Part shown: in pieces, positions 53,450-62,680 of the stretch
Layout: each line of letters starts with the position of its first letter
How positions within the stretch are numbered: position 1 is the first letter of the stretch
Assembly (NCBI RefSeq): GCF_000153325.1
Contig: NZ_CH724143.1
Span: forward strand, 1-64,000
Origin: Photobacterium sp. SKA34
Lineage (GTDB): Bacteria > Pseudomonadota > Gammaproteobacteria > Enterobacterales > Vibrionaceae
DNA length: 64,000 nt
Direction: 5' to 3'
The notes under the pieces: generated by a model
Databases searched by the model: none
What the model was told of the DNA's origin: nothing
Seen by the model: the letters and a program-made list of their open reading frames with translations, nothing else
Made by a program: the position numbers and the translations under genes

Positions 53450-54403
53450 ATGACACGTAAAACATCTTCAGTTTTCCCTGCAGAAAGTTACACAATGGAA
53501 TCAACATTACGTAGTGTTGATCTTAATTTATTAACCGTTTTTGACGCAGTAATGCAAGAGCAGAACATTACTCGTGCTGCACATAATTTAGGTATGTCAC
53601 AACCTGCAGTAAGTAATGCGGTTGCACGTCTTAAAGTGATGTTTAATGATGAGCTATTTATTCGTCATGGTCGCGGTATTCAACCCACGCAACGAGCTAA
53701 ACAATTATTTGGTCCACTGCGTCAAGCACTGCAATTAGTTAAGAATGAATTGCCATGTTCTATTTTTAATCCAATGACAACAACTCGTACTTTTAAGTTG
53801 GCAATTTGCAGCCCGTCAGACATGCGTTTTGCCCCTCAGATTTTAAAAGAAATGCACACGCGAGCTCCTCATTTACGTCTTCAACTTGAAGCAGAATTTG
53901 AAGCAGAATTAGCACAGAAATTACGTTATCAAGAAATTGATTTTGTGATTGATTATGTGCGCTTTGACGAACAAGGTTTTTGTAGCACAGAATTATTCAG
54001 TGATGAACTTGTTGTTATCGCATCAGGAAATCATCCTCGTTTACATGAAAGCATTTCCGAAGCTGAATTTAATCATGAAATGCACGCAGTATTAAAAACG
54101 ATCCCTGAAGTTAAAGGTTTCGCCGATCATATTTACAATCAAGCGCACATTTACAATGAAGCTTATCACGGTGCGAGTTTAAGCAATATCATGTATGTGG
54201 TCGGTCAATCTGAATTAATTGCGGTCGCTCCTCGCTGGTTAGCAGAATCTGTGGCAGATAACCTACACTTAAAAGTGCTAGATCTTCCTTTTGCGAATAA
54301 TAAAATTAGCGGTTACCTAAGTTGGCATGAATCAACACAAAAGGATAAAGGCAATATCTGGATGCGTGATCAGCTAATGACAATTTGTGGCGATTTAACG
54401 TAA
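53450..54403 (+). CDS. leuO: LysR-family regulator LeuO
   Basis: 317 residues. The helix-turn-helix spans about residues 30-65, including NITRAAHNLGMSQPAVSNAVARLK. The opening ESTLRSVDLNLLTVFDAVM is strongly LeuO-like. A C-terminal effector domain of the LysR type follows. LeuO antagonises H-NS silencing, and in Vibrio it is part of acid, bile and biofilm control. AGAGG precedes the ATG by 7 nt; an internal ATG at codon 16 is possible. It lies near the leu operon, as expected. Confidence 0.93.
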   Translation: MTRKTSSVFPAESYTMESTLRSVDLNLLTVFDAVMQEQNITRAAHNLGMSQPAVSNAVARLKVMFNDELFIRHGRGIQPTQRAKQLFGPLRQALQLVKNELPCSIFNPMTTTRTFKLAICSPSDMRFAPQILKEMHTRAPHLRLQLEAEFEAELAQKLRYQEIDFVIDYVRFDEQGFCSTELFSDELVVIASGNHPRLHESISEAEFNHEMHAVLKTIPEVKGFADHIYNQAHIYNEAYHGASLSNIMYVVGQSELIAVAPRWLAESVADNLHLKVLDLPFANNKISGYLSWHESTQKDKGNIWMRDQLMTICGDLT

Positions 54404-54424
54404 TAAACCCATGATATAAACGTG

Positions 54425-54452
54425 AAGGTCAGCACAATTGCTGACCTTTTTT
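54425..54452 (+). terminator. terminator after leuO
   Basis: AAGGTCAGC, loop ACAATT, GCTGACCTTTTTT; it lies 21 nt after the stop. The following spacer to 54717 shows no gene. Confidence 0.92.
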
Positions 54453-54717
54453 GGTTAAAAGCTATCGATATTACAGTGGTAAGAGTTGTCTGCTGTTTCG
54501 CAATATGAATAATGCCGCGACGTGAAATAAGGTTGATTTTTTCGTTCTTCAACCATGTTATTTATAGATTCTTACACTTTTGCTTTTTGATTGAAAAGTA
54601 GTTTGATAGCCTTTATTCATAAGGCGTAGAGTAGCGGGTAAGCGTTGGAAAATATAATTTTATGTGCATTATGGTTGGCTTTTTATAGGCTGAATTGTAG
54701 ACTGCATATCTCGAATC

Positions 54718-54735
54718 AGCTTACAAGTGTAAGCT
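54718..54735 (+). promoter_or_regulatory. 18-bp perfect dyad before the acyl-CoA ligase
   Basis: AGCTTACAAGTGTAAGCT is a perfect palindrome with 8-bp arms, ending 17 bp before the start codon. Its form (AGC-x-TACA-nn-TGTA-x-GCT) recalls the operators of FabR-type TetR regulators of fatty acid genes, as I remember them. An RNA hairpin in the leader is the other reading. Confidence 0.55.
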
Positions 54736-54752
54736 AAATAAATAGAGTACTT

Positions 54753-56576
54753 ATGGCACAACACGATTTTCATATTGTTCACCGCATTCGCAGTCAAGTT
54801 TCTCGCTTAGGTGATAAGCCAGCATTACGTCATCAAGTCGATGGTGAGTGGCAAGATATTAGTTGGAATTGTTTTGGTGAGCAAATTCAGCAATTGGCTT
54901 TAGCATTATTGTGCCAAGGCCTACAAGTACAAGATAAAGTTGGCATATTCTCAAATAATATGCCTGGCTGGACTATTGCTGATTTTGCCACGTTATACAA
55001 TCGTTGTATTACTGTTCCTATTTATCCAACAAGTACAGAGCAGCAAGCGGCTTATATTCTTCAAGACGCAAGTGTAAAAGTACTTTTTGTTGGCGAGCAA
55101 GCTCAAATGGATGCGGCTGTGGAAATTGCAGCACAATGTCCTCAGCTTGAACGCATCGTTGCATTGTCTGACGATGTCACGATCCCTGAACATCCATTGG
55201 CGTGCCATTATAATGCGTTTGTGAAGCAAGCAAGTGGCGAGTATCAACAAGAATTTGATACTCGTTTAGCTGAAAAACAAATGGATGATTTGGTCACACT
55301 GATTTATACCTCGGGTACAACCGGTACACCGAAAGGGGTCATGTTAGATTATGCAAATATTGCATCTCAGATTGAAGCGCATGATCAACGTTTAGCGCTA
55401 GATGAAGGTGATACTTCATTATGCTTCTTACCGTTATCACATGTCTTTGAGCGAGCATGGACGTTCTACGCACTACATCGTGGTGTCGTAAATTGCTACC
55501 TATCCGATACTAATAAATTAAAAGAAGCATTAATCACGGTGAAACCGCACTATATGTCAGCGGTTCCTCGTGTGTTTGAAAAAATCTATTCAGGTATTCA
55601 CGATAAAGTCTCTCGCGCACCCTTACACCGTAAAATGATATTTACATGGGCGGTGAACATGGGTGCTAAGATGGCTGCTGCCCGTCAAGAATGTCGTGAG
55701 CCATCTTGGTTATTGAAGAAATCTTATGTGCTAGCTGAGAAAGTAGTGTTATCCAAACTGCAGGCAGTACTTGGTGGAAATATTAAATTTATGCCATGTG
55801 GTGGTGCGAAATTAGACGCGGGAATTGGTCGTTTTTTCCACGCGATTGGAATTAACGTTAAATTAGGTTATGGCATGACAGAAACCACAGCAACGGTTTC
55901 TTGTTGGGATGATAGCTGTTATAACCCTGATTCTATTGGTATGCCAATGCCCGGTGCTGAAGTTAAAATTGGTGAGCAGAATGAAATTTTAGTTCGTGGT
56001 CCAATGGTTATGCGTGGCTATTACAATATGCCAGAAGAAACCGCGAAAAATTTCACTGAAGATGGCTTCTTGAAAACAGGTGATGCGGGTTATCTTGATG
56101 AGCAAGGTAACTTGTTTATTACTGATCGTATTAAAGAGTTAATGAAGACTTCTGGTGGTAAATATATTGCACCGCAAGTAATTGAAGGTGCGATAGGTAA
56201 AGATCACTTTATTGAGCAGATAGCTGTGATTGCCGATACTCGTAAGTTTGTATCAGCCTTGATTGTTCCGTGCTTTGAAACGCTAGAAGAACATGCGCGC
56301 GAATTAAATATCAAATACAAAGACCGTTTAGAGCTAGTTAAACATAGCCAAATTGTTGAGTTAATTGAAAAGCGTGTCGTGGAGCTACAAAAAGATTTAG
56401 CACGTTTTGAACAAGTGAAAAAATTCACCTTGTTGCCGAAATCATTTTCGATGGACAAAGGCGAGTTAACGCCGACTCAAAAACTTCGTCGAAAAGTGAT
56501 TCAAGATCGTTACCACAAAGAAATTGAGCATATGTATGAGGAAAGCCATAAAAAGGCGTCTCATAAAGACAAGTAA
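54753..56576 (+). CDS. long-chain fatty acid--CoA ligase (AMP-binding)
   Basis: 607 residues. The adenylation P-loop is [16 protein letters not shown] (about 180). Later motifs are [38 protein letters not shown] and [18 protein letters not shown]. It is of the FadD15-like type rather than the classical E. coli FadD. It activates fatty acids to acyl-CoA via acyl-AMP, at the cytoplasmic face of the membrane. It lies between leuO and ilvI; the V. cholerae gene in the same position is VC2484, from memory. Confidence 0.92.
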   Translation: MAQHDFHIVHRIRSQVSRLGDKPALRHQVDGEWQDISWNCFGEQIQQLALALLCQGLQVQDKVGIFSNNMPGWTIADFATLYNRCITVPIYPTSTEQQAAYILQDASVKVLFVGEQAQMDAAVEIAAQCPQLERIVALSDDVTIPEHPLACHYNAFVKQASGEYQQEFDTRLAEKQMDDLVTLIYTSGTTGTPKGVMLDYANIASQIEAHDQRLALDEGDTSLCFLPLSHVFERAWTFYALHRGVVNCYLSDTNKLKEALITVKPHYMSAVPRVFEKIYSGIHDKVSRAPLHRKMIFTWAVNMGAKMAAARQECREPSWLLKKSYVLAEKVVLSKLQAVLGGNIKFMPCGGAKLDAGIGRFFHAIGINVKLGYGMTETTATVSCWDDSCYNPDSIGMPMPGAEVKIGEQNEILVRGPMVMRGYYNMPEETAKNFTEDGFLKTGDAGYLDEQGNLFITDRIKELMKTSGGKYIAPQVIEGAIGKDHFIEQIAVIADTRKFVSALIVPCFETLEEHARELNIKYKDRLELVKHSQIVELIEKRVVELQKDLARFEQVKKFTLLPKSFSMDKGELTPTQKLRRKVIQDRYHKEIEHMYEESHKKASHKDK

Positions 56577-56595
56577 TGTTTTATTTTTAATAAAT

Positions 56596-56622
56596 GAAGG
56601 AGCCGTTATGGCTCTTTTTTTA
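56596..56622 (+). terminator. terminator after the acyl-CoA ligase
   Basis: AAGGAGCC, loop GTTAT, GGCTCTTTTTTT, 19 nt after the stop. Confidence 0.9.
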
Positions 56623-56654
56623 TTTTAACCAGTAACATATTTGGTAATAAAACT

Positions 56655-56699
56655 ATGCTGTGGTTATTAATGTGGCTTGATGGTTTTATTTACCTGTAA
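56655..56699 (+). CDS. possible leucine-rich leader peptide upstream of ilvI
   Basis: A 14-codon frame MLWLLMWLDGFIYL has five leucines and one isoleucine and ends 200 nt before ilvI. Only a weak GGT lies about 9 nt upstream. No clear terminator/anti-terminator pair was found after it: the nearest structures are an AAGTCGACTT palindrome near 56741 and a CTGCG/CGCAG stem near 56797. It may be chance. Confidence 0.25.
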   Translation: MLWLLMWLDGFIYL

Positions 56700-56902
56700 A
56701 AAGTCATAAAACATCAATTTTTAAGATTTTAAAATCAAAGTCGACTTTTCCTCTAGATTCAAATGCTGCAAAAGCGTTAAAGTTGTTACAGGTAGCTGCG
56801 TGTTGTTATTGCATTGCGCAGTATACATAGCATGAATTATTCATGGCGTTTATTAGGCTAAAAATAAGCCCTAACTATGTTTCATCGACCTGGAGACAAA
56901 AT

Positions 56903-58621
56903 ATGGAGATGTTGTCCGGCGCTGATATGATCGTACGTTCTATGATCGATCAAGGCGTTAAGCATATATTCGGCTACCCTGGTGGCTCTGTTCTTGATAT
57001 CTACGATGCCCTTCATGAGAAAAGCGATATTGAACATGTTCTTGTTCGTCATGAACAAGCTGCTGTTCATATGGCTGATGGTTATGCGCGTGCTACGGGT
57101 GATGTTGGCGTTGTACTGGTGACCTCTGGTCCTGGCGCAACCAATGCCATTACTGGTATTGCAACGGCTTATATGGATTCAATTCCTATGGTCGTGCTAT
57201 CAGGGCAAGTAATGAGTAGCTTAATTGGTAACGATGCATTCCAAGAATGTGACATGGTTGGGATCTCACGCCCAGTAGTTAAACATAGCTTTCTTGTAAC
57301 CAAACCTGAAGACATCCCTGAAATCATCAAAAAAGCCTTCTATATAGCATCTACAGGCCGTCCTGGTCCCGTTGTGGTTGATATCCCTAAAGATATGTTA
57401 AACCCTGCTGAAGCGTATCCATATCAATATCCAGAATCGATTTCATTACGTTCATATAATCCGACGACCCAAGGTCATAAAGGACAAATTAAACGTGGTG
57501 TTAAAGCGCTATTATCAGCGAAAAAGCCAGTATTGTACGTCGGTGGCGGTGCCATCATGTCATCGTGTAGCGAGCAATTGATTGAGCTTGCTGAGTCATT
57601 AAACATTCCTGTTGTAAATACCCTTATGGGACTAGGGGCGTTCCCTGGCTCACATAAACAGTGTTTAGGTATGTTGGGTATGCATGGCACTTATGAAGCT
57701 AATATGGCAATGCATAACGCAGATCTTATATTTGGTATTGGAGTGCGTTTTGATGATCGTACGACCAACAACTTAGAAAAGTACTGCCCTGATGCAACGA
57801 TCATGCACATAGATATTGATCCATCATCAATATCTAAAACCGTATCAGCAGATATTCCTATCGTGGGCTCGGCGGATACCGTATTAAATAGTATGCTTAA
57901 ATTATTGAAAGAGCATGAAGTTAAAAATGATCAACAGGAGATCGCGCAATGGTGGCAATCAATTGAATCGTGGCGTGAACGTGAATGTTTAAGTTATGAC
58001 ACAGATAGCGATCGCATTAAACCACAGCAAGTCATTGAAGTGCTTCACCGCTTAACTAATGGCGAAGCTTATGTCTCTTCTGATGTTGGTCAGCATCAAA
58101 TGTTTGCCGCGCTGTATTACCCATTTGATAAGCCGCGTCGTTGGATTAACTCTGGTGGTTTAGGCACGATGGGCTTTGGTTTACCTGCTGCGATGGGAGT
58201 GAAGTTTGCTTTGCCTGATGCTGAAGTGGTATGCGTAACCGGTGATGGCAGTATTCAGATGAATATTCAAGAGCTATCTACAGCGTTGCAATACGATATT
58301 CCTGTTAAGATCATTAATTTAAATAACCGATTCTTAGGCATGGTGAAGCAGTGGCAGGATATGATCTATCAAGGTCGTCACTCACATTCATACATGGATT
58401 CTGTGCCTGATTTTGCGGCTATTGCTGAAGCTTATGGCCATGTCGGTGTACGAATTTCAGATCCTAATAAATTAGAAAGTGAACTAGAGAAGGCTTTAGC
58501 ACTTAAAGATAAATTAGTCTTTATTGATATCAGTGTTGATGAAACAGAACACGTATACCCAATGCTTATCCGTGGTGGTGCAATGAATGAGATGTGGTTA
58601 AGCAAGACGGAGAGAACATAA
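56903..58621 (+). CDS. ilvI: acetohydroxy-acid synthase III large subunit
   Basis: 572 residues from [18 protein letters not shown], with TGGAGA upstream; a frame 20 codons longer is rejected. It has [17 protein letters not shown] and [20 protein letters not shown] with the catalytic Glu, and the thiamine diphosphate motif [12 protein letters not shown]. It condenses pyruvate with pyruvate or 2-oxobutyrate in valine, leucine and isoleucine synthesis. Its stop overlaps the ilvH start by one base. Lrp control is known in E. coli; no site is claimed here. Confidence 0.97.
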   Translation: MEMLSGADMIVRSMIDQGVKHIFGYPGGSVLDIYDALHEKSDIEHVLVRHEQAAVHMADGYARATGDVGVVLVTSGPGATNAITGIATAYMDSIPMVVLSGQVMSSLIGNDAFQECDMVGISRPVVKHSFLVTKPEDIPEIIKKAFYIASTGRPGPVVVDIPKDMLNPAEAYPYQYPESISLRSYNPTTQGHKGQIKRGVKALLSAKKPVLYVGGGAIMSSCSEQLIELAESLNIPVVNTLMGLGAFPGSHKQCLGMLGMHGTYEANMAMHNADLIFGIGVRFDDRTTNNLEKYCPDATIMHIDIDPSSISKTVSADIPIVGSADTVLNSMLKLLKEHEVKNDQQEIAQWWQSIESWRERECLSYDTDSDRIKPQQVIEVLHRLTNGEAYVSSDVGQHQMFAALYYPFDKPRRWINSGGLGTMGFGLPAAMGVKFALPDAEVVCVTGDGSIQMNIQELSTALQYDIPVKIINLNNRFLGMVKQWQDMIYQGRHSHSYMDSVPDFAAIAEAYGHVGVRISDPNKLESELEKALALKDKLVFIDISVDETEHVYPMLIRGGAMNEMWLSKTERT

Positions 58622-59118
58622 TGCGTAGAATTATTTCAGTATTACTTGAAAACCAACCGGGTGCATTATCTCGTGTGGTGGGTCTGTTTTCTCAACGTGG
58701 CTACAATATCGAATCACTCACTGTTGCGCCGACTGACGATCCAACGTTGTCGCGTTTGAACATCACGACCAATGTGAAAAATGAATCGGCTTATGAGCAA
58801 ATTGAAAAACACCTTCATAAGCTTATTGATATTTTAAAGGTCAGTAACATTACTGAATCAGAGCATGTTGAGCGTGAATTAATGCTAACCAAAGTTAAAG
58901 CTAGTGGCTTTGCGCGAGCAGAAGTTAAACGTACTGCAGATATTTTCCGGGGACAGATTATTGATGTTACAAGCCAAATTTATACTATTCAATTAATCGG
59001 TACAGGTGAAAAACTTGATGCATTTCTAGCGGCAGTAGGTGAAGCGACAGAAATTATTGAAGTCGCTCGAAGTGGCGTAGTAGGCATGGCTCGAGGAGAA
59101 CGTGCATTAAAGGCGTAA
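58621..59118 (+). CDS. ilvH: acetohydroxy-acid synthase III small subunit
   Basis: 165 residues from [19 protein letters not shown]; an ATG nine codons earlier lies inside ilvI and is rejected. The N-terminal ACT domain (to about residue 75) includes [17 protein letters not shown], and a second C-terminal ACT-like domain follows. It activates IlvI and confers valine inhibition. Translational coupling with ilvI is expected from the one-base overlap. Confidence 0.97.
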   Translation: MRRIISVLLENQPGALSRVVGLFSQRGYNIESLTVAPTDDPTLSRLNITTNVKNESAYEQIEKHLHKLIDILKVSNITESEHVERELMLTKVKASGFARAEVKRTADIFRGQIIDVTSQIYTIQLIGTGEKLDAFLAAVGEATEIIEVARSGVVGMARGERALKA

Positions 59119-59138
59119 TTGTATAACGCACAATTAAC

Positions 59139-59173
59139 AAAGCCGATTGTTGTAATAAACAATCGGCTTTTTA
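59139..59173 (+). terminator. terminator after ilvH
   Basis: AAAGCCGATTGTT, loop, AACAATCGGCTTT followed by TTATTTTTTT, 20 nt after the stop. Confidence 0.93.
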
Positions 59174-59253
59174 TTTTTTTAATGAATAAACATCGACTAA
59201 TCTTTAGTAAAGAGCAGAAGGCAGGGAAGCGCTTATACCATACGAGGTAAGCG

Positions 59254-59385
59254 ATGCTGCGGCAGTTTTTGGTCCGATTAACCACAGCTATTCTAGTTAT
59301 TTTAGGGTTTAAACTGAGTGCAATTTATTTTTTGTTAGTTGTACTGCTGTTAAATACCCACCATAAAGAGATTTTTGGCTGGTAA
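59254..59385 (+). CDS. 43-residue candidate membrane protein
   Basis: ATG with GAGGTAA nearby (AGG 7 nt upstream) opens 43 codons to TAA. The peptide starts MLRQFLVRL, runs through two hydrophobic stretches (TTAILVILGF and AIYFLLVVLLL) and ends NTHHKEIFGW. A terminator sits 4 nt after the stop, which supports a discrete small transcription unit. No family is recognised. Confidence 0.55.
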   Translation: MLRQFLVRLTTAILVILGFKLSAIYFLLVVLLLNTHHKEIFGW

Positions 59386-59389
59386 GATC

Positions 59390-59423
59390 AAAAAAGCTCG
59401 TTAATCATATTAACGAGCTTTTT
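59390..59423. terminator. bidirectional terminator before the GntR gene
   Basis: AAAAAAGCTCGTTAA, loop, TTAACGAGCTTTTT. It serves the small plus-strand ORF and the convergent GntR gene. Confidence 0.92.
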
Positions 59424-59439
59424 ATTTGAAATTTAAAGC

Positions 59440-60093
59440 TTATAGGTGGTTTTTGATGTCATCAACCGCTCTTTCAAAGTGGGTCAGCATAATTTTCTGA
59501 GCAAGCTCCACATCACGGTCAAGTACCGCTTTCATCAGGGCTTCGTGTTCCCCTTCATCGGTATAGCGATCTTCCACTTCGCGTTTTTTACTCACCCAAA
59601 TATGGCGATAGCGTTTTATTTGATCATAGATATCATTATAGATATCAAGCATTACAGGAGAGTGGGCACTGGTTAAAATAGCGGTATGGAAATCACTATG
59701 TCTTTGTTCCCATTCAGATAAGTCGGTATCATCAAGGGTTTGATCTAAGCGGCTGAGCTTGTGATAGGTCGTCAAAATATTGAGTTCCCAAGCTTCATCA
59801 CCCTGTGTAATTGCACGCGATAATAGCTCTCGAGAGATGACTTTATTCGCGCTAAAAAGATCTTGTAGCTCTTCAATTGAAACGGGGGCGACCCAACATC
59901 CTTTTTGTGGTGCAAATTTAACGTACTTTTTCCATGATAATTGTACCAAGGCTTCTCTAATTGGAGATGCACCTACGTTGTATCGCTCTTTAAGATCAGC
60001 GACAACGAGTTTTTGACCTGGAGTCAGTTTACCGAGCAAGATATCTTGTCGAATGACTTCCATGACCTGATTCGTTAAAGTCGGGCTAGACAC
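59440..60093 (-). CDS. GntR-family regulator with FCD effector domain
   Basis: 217 residues. The winged helix fills about 1-70, with DILLGKLTPGQKLVVADLKERYNVGASPIREAL, the GntR signature. The FCD-type all-helical ligand domain (about 75-205) includes the metal/acid-site pattern HSDFHTAIL and later DEGEHEALMKAVL. FCD regulators usually sense organic acids. E. coli GlaR/CsiR looks similar in layout, but neither target nor ligand can be set. No metabolic operon adjoins it. Confidence 0.9.
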   Translation of the reverse strand: MSSPTLTNQVMEVIRQDILLGKLTPGQKLVVADLKERYNVGASPIREALVQLSWKKYVKFAPQKGCWVAPVSIEELQDLFSANKVISRELLSRAITQGDEAWELNILTTYHKLSRLDQTLDDTDLSEWEQRHSDFHTAILTSAHSPVMLDIYNDIYDQIKRYRHIWVSKKREVEDRYTDEGEHEALMKAVLDRDVELAQKIMLTHFERAVDDIKNHL

Positions 60094-60377
60094 GTTAATC
60101 CTCTTTAGCTTCCTAAATTCTCGTTATTATTATTATTGAGAATTTATCGTCTTGTTATATATGAATTTATTAGTCATCTGAGACTAAAGTATACATTGGT
60201 TTGTTTATCGCTTAAACATTTTAGGTGCTATTAGGTTATTTATAGAAGGGTCTCATATAAGTGATGGTTAACAGAATAATGCTGTATTCCCCAAAGTAAG
60301 GGCTATCACGTATTTATAGTTGAGGTTAAAGTAGCATCTTAATAGGGAGGATGTATAAGGTGCTAAGAGAATAAAAT
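60094..60377. other. GntR upstream region, no gene seen
   Basis: About 284 bp, AT-rich. It should contain the GntR gene's promoter on the minus strand; no convincing operator dyad was found. Confidence 0.5.
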
Positions 60378-60405
60378 AAAAAGGAGCTACGAGAGCTCCT
60401 TTTTG
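60378..60405 (-). terminator. terminator after pykF
   Basis: AAAAAGGAGCT, ACGAG loop, AGCTCCTTTTT. On the minus strand it lies 19 nt after the pykF stop and is followed by T residues. Confidence 0.92.
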
Positions 60406-60423
60406 TACATATGTAGATACTAA

Positions 60424-61836
60424 TTAAAGTACGTGTACAGATGCTGTGTTTGTAGTACCTGAAGTAACTAGAGCGCCAGAAACCATAACAACGATGTCGC
60501 CTTTAGCACCTAGACCCGTTTCAAGCGCTAGCTCTTTACCGCGTAGGTAGAATGCATCAGTGCTTTCAATTGAATCAACAACAACAGGTGTAACACCTTT
60601 AGAAAGACATAGCTGAGCAGCTGTCTTAGTATTTGTTGTTACAGCAAGAATGCGTGCTGTTGGGAAGTACTTACGTACAGAGCGAGCTGACTTACCAGCT
60701 TCAGTTGCTACAATAATTAGCGGAGCGTTTAGTTTCTCAGCTGTATCTACAGCACCTTTACATACCGCTTCTGTGATACGTAGGCGAGGGCTATCTAGAC
60801 GAGAACCTAGCTCAGGCTTAACAACGTAATCAGTACGTGCACAGATTTGCGCCATGATAGTTACAGCTTCAATTGGATATTTACCCTTCGCTGATTCACC
60901 AGAAAGCATTACTGCATCCGTACCATCCATGATTGCGTTAGCAACGTCGCCCGCTTCTGCGCGAGTTGGACGTGGGTTCTTAATCATAGAATCAAGCATT
61001 TGAGTCGCAGTGATTACAACTTTACGTGCACGGTTACATTTCTCGATCATCATCTTCTGAGCGAAGATAACTTCTTCAACTGGAATTTCAACACCAAGAT
61101 CACCACGAGCAACCATGATACCGTCAGAGGCATCAAGAATAGCGTCGAAGTTATCAACACCTTCTTGGTTTTCAATCTTAGAGATGATTTGGATGTTTTC
61201 GCCACCATTAGCTGTTAGAAGCGCACGGATTTCCTGTACGTCTTCAGCTTTACGGATGAAAGATGCAGCAACGAAATCAACGCCTTGCTCGCAACCAAAC
61301 TTAAGATCAGCTTTGTCTTTTTCAGCAAGTGCAGGAAGTTTTACAGAAACGCCAGGTAGGTTAACACCTTTGTTTTCGCCTAAGTCACCGTTGTTAAGTA
61401 CTTTACACTTAACTTCAGTCTCTGTTGTTTCTAACACTTCCATTTCGATTAGACCGTCGTCTACTAGGATAGTGTTACCTTTTGTTAGGTCTTTTGCAAA
61501 ACCTGGGTAAGTTACTGCAACGCAGTTTTGGTTACCTACAACTGAAGTGTCAGTTGTAAATGTAAAATCTTGACCAGCTACTAGAGAGAAGTCTTGACCG
61601 CCTTCTAGTTTGATTGTACGGATTTCAGGGCCTTTAGTATCTAACAGGATTGCTAGTTCTTTGCCTGTATTAACCATTACTTCGCGTAGGTTACGAATAC
61701 GTTGACCGTGTTCTTCGAAGTCACCGTGTGAGAAGTTTAGACGCATTACGTTCATACCAGCGTTAGCTAGTTTAGTAAGCATTTCTACAGATTCAGTTTT
61801 AGGTCCAATCGTACATACGATCTTGGTCTTTTTCAT
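60424..61836 (-). CDS. pykF: pyruvate kinase (PykF type)
   Basis: 470 residues from [16 protein letters not shown], identical in length to E. coli PykF; GGAGA lies about 9 nt upstream, and a frame 28 codons longer is rejected. It has DTKGPEIRT, the metal site in [15 protein letters not shown], and [24 protein letters not shown]. The close match to E. coli PykF, including the C-terminal [11 protein letters not shown], suggests activation by fructose 1,6-bisphosphate. It makes pyruvate and ATP at the end of glycolysis. Confidence 0.96.
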   Translation of the reverse strand: MKKTKIVCTIGPKTESVEMLTKLANAGMNVMRLNFSHGDFEEHGQRIRNLREVMVNTGKELAILLDTKGPEIRTIKLEGGQDFSLVAGQDFTFTTDTSVVGNQNCVAVTYPGFAKDLTKGNTILVDDGLIEMEVLETTETEVKCKVLNNGDLGENKGVNLPGVSVKLPALAEKDKADLKFGCEQGVDFVAASFIRKAEDVQEIRALLTANGGENIQIISKIENQEGVDNFDAILDASDGIMVARGDLGVEIPVEEVIFAQKMMIEKCNRARKVVITATQMLDSMIKNPRPTRAEAGDVANAIMDGTDAVMLSGESAKGKYPIEAVTIMAQICARTDYVVKPELGSRLDSPRLRITEAVCKGAVDTAEKLNAPLIIVATEAGKSARSVRKYFPTARILAVTTNTKTAAQLCLSKGVTPVVVDSIESTDAFYLRGKELALETGLGAKGDIVVMVSGALVTSGTTNTASVHVL

Positions 61837-62365
61837 TGAGGGTCTCTCCAGACGAACTTTTACCCGAGGGGAAATTATCATCATAGAACTAGTGTTCTCA
61901 TCTGATTGCTGTATCACCACATTCTACATGAGAGAGTAGTTACTACGATGGTTGTAATAAAAAACTCGATAAACATTACTTTATAAAAACGTTGGCGCTT
62001 TGATAAAGTGGCAGTATAAAATTTTTATTGTTACTTATCGTTGGTTAGAACTTGGTACTTGCGTTAATTAATAATATCAAACAGCTTATTGGATATGAGC
62101 TTAACGAGCGCAACATTATAGCAGAACTCTAATGATTTGCACTTAGAGTTAAGAGCCTTAATTGTCTCATTGTTATGTGACGTAACGATGATAATTATGC
62201 TGAAAAATAAAAATAAAGTATTGTTATTTATCAAGACTTGAAGGGTTATTCATTATTGTTTTTACGCTGTAACATATTCTGTTGTAGTGAAGAAGTATCA
62301 AAGTAATTGATGAAATCACAATGATAGCTTTTGTGATCTAAATCTGAAATGGGCTAGATAAAACA
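61837..62365. other. pykF upstream region with an inverted repeat
   Basis: About 530 bp without a protein-coding frame I trust. AACTCTAA (62125-62132) and TTAGAGTT (62143-62150) form a perfect 8-bp dyad with a 10-nt centre. The pykF promoter should lie in the left part. No Cra site is claimed. Confidence 0.5.
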
Positions 62366-62398
62366 AAAGGCAGAGAAGGATTAACCTTTTCTGCCTTT
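62366..62398 (-). terminator. terminator after tRNA-Ile2
   Basis: On the minus strand AAAGGCAGAAAAGG, a TTAAT loop and CCTTCTCTGCCTTT then TGTTTTA. It lies 8 nt after the tRNA 3' end. Confidence 0.85.
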
Positions 62399-62405
62399 CT
62401 ATGTT

Positions 62406-62481
62406 TGGTGGCCCCTCCCAGACTTGAACTGGGGACCAAGCGATTATGAGTCGCCTGCTCTAACCACTGAGCTAAGGGGCC
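62406..62481 (-). tRNA. ileX: tRNA-Ile2 (CAT anticodon, lysidine type, reads AUA)
   Basis: A 76-nt cloverleaf with acceptor GGCCCCT/GGGGCC and encoded CCA. The anticodon CAT is at 62446-62448 in the loop context ACTCATAAT. The D arm and anticodon arm match E. coli ileX/ileY very closely and not the elongator tRNA-Met (which starts GGCTACG). TilS should convert the C34 to lysidine so that it decodes AUA. Annotation software may call it Met. Confidence 0.9.
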
Positions 62482-62639
62482 AATATGGAGCAAATTATAG
62501 GGGATGGATTTGCCCTTGTCTAGCGATTAAGGCTCAGATTTTGTTTGCTTTTTCAACAGTTAGTCATCTATTCGAGATATTTGCAGCATAAATCAAATAA
62601 GTGACCTTGTTCTTTTATTGCTAGGATTGTTTTAGATAC

Positions 62640-62669
62640 AAAAAAGCGAGCCTATCGGCTCGCTTTTTT
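62640..62669 (-). terminator. terminator after rpoD
   Basis: AAAAAAGCGAGCC, TATC loop, GGCTCGCTTTTTT; on the minus strand it lies 11 nt after the rpoD stop. A 160-nt spacer then leads to tRNA-Ile2. Confidence 0.93.
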
Positions 62670-62680
62670 AATGCTCAAGC

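Noticed and set aside
61837..61920. 28-codon extension of pyruvate kinase
   Set aside because: E. coli PykF aligns exactly from [13 protein letters not shown] with a good ribosome site.
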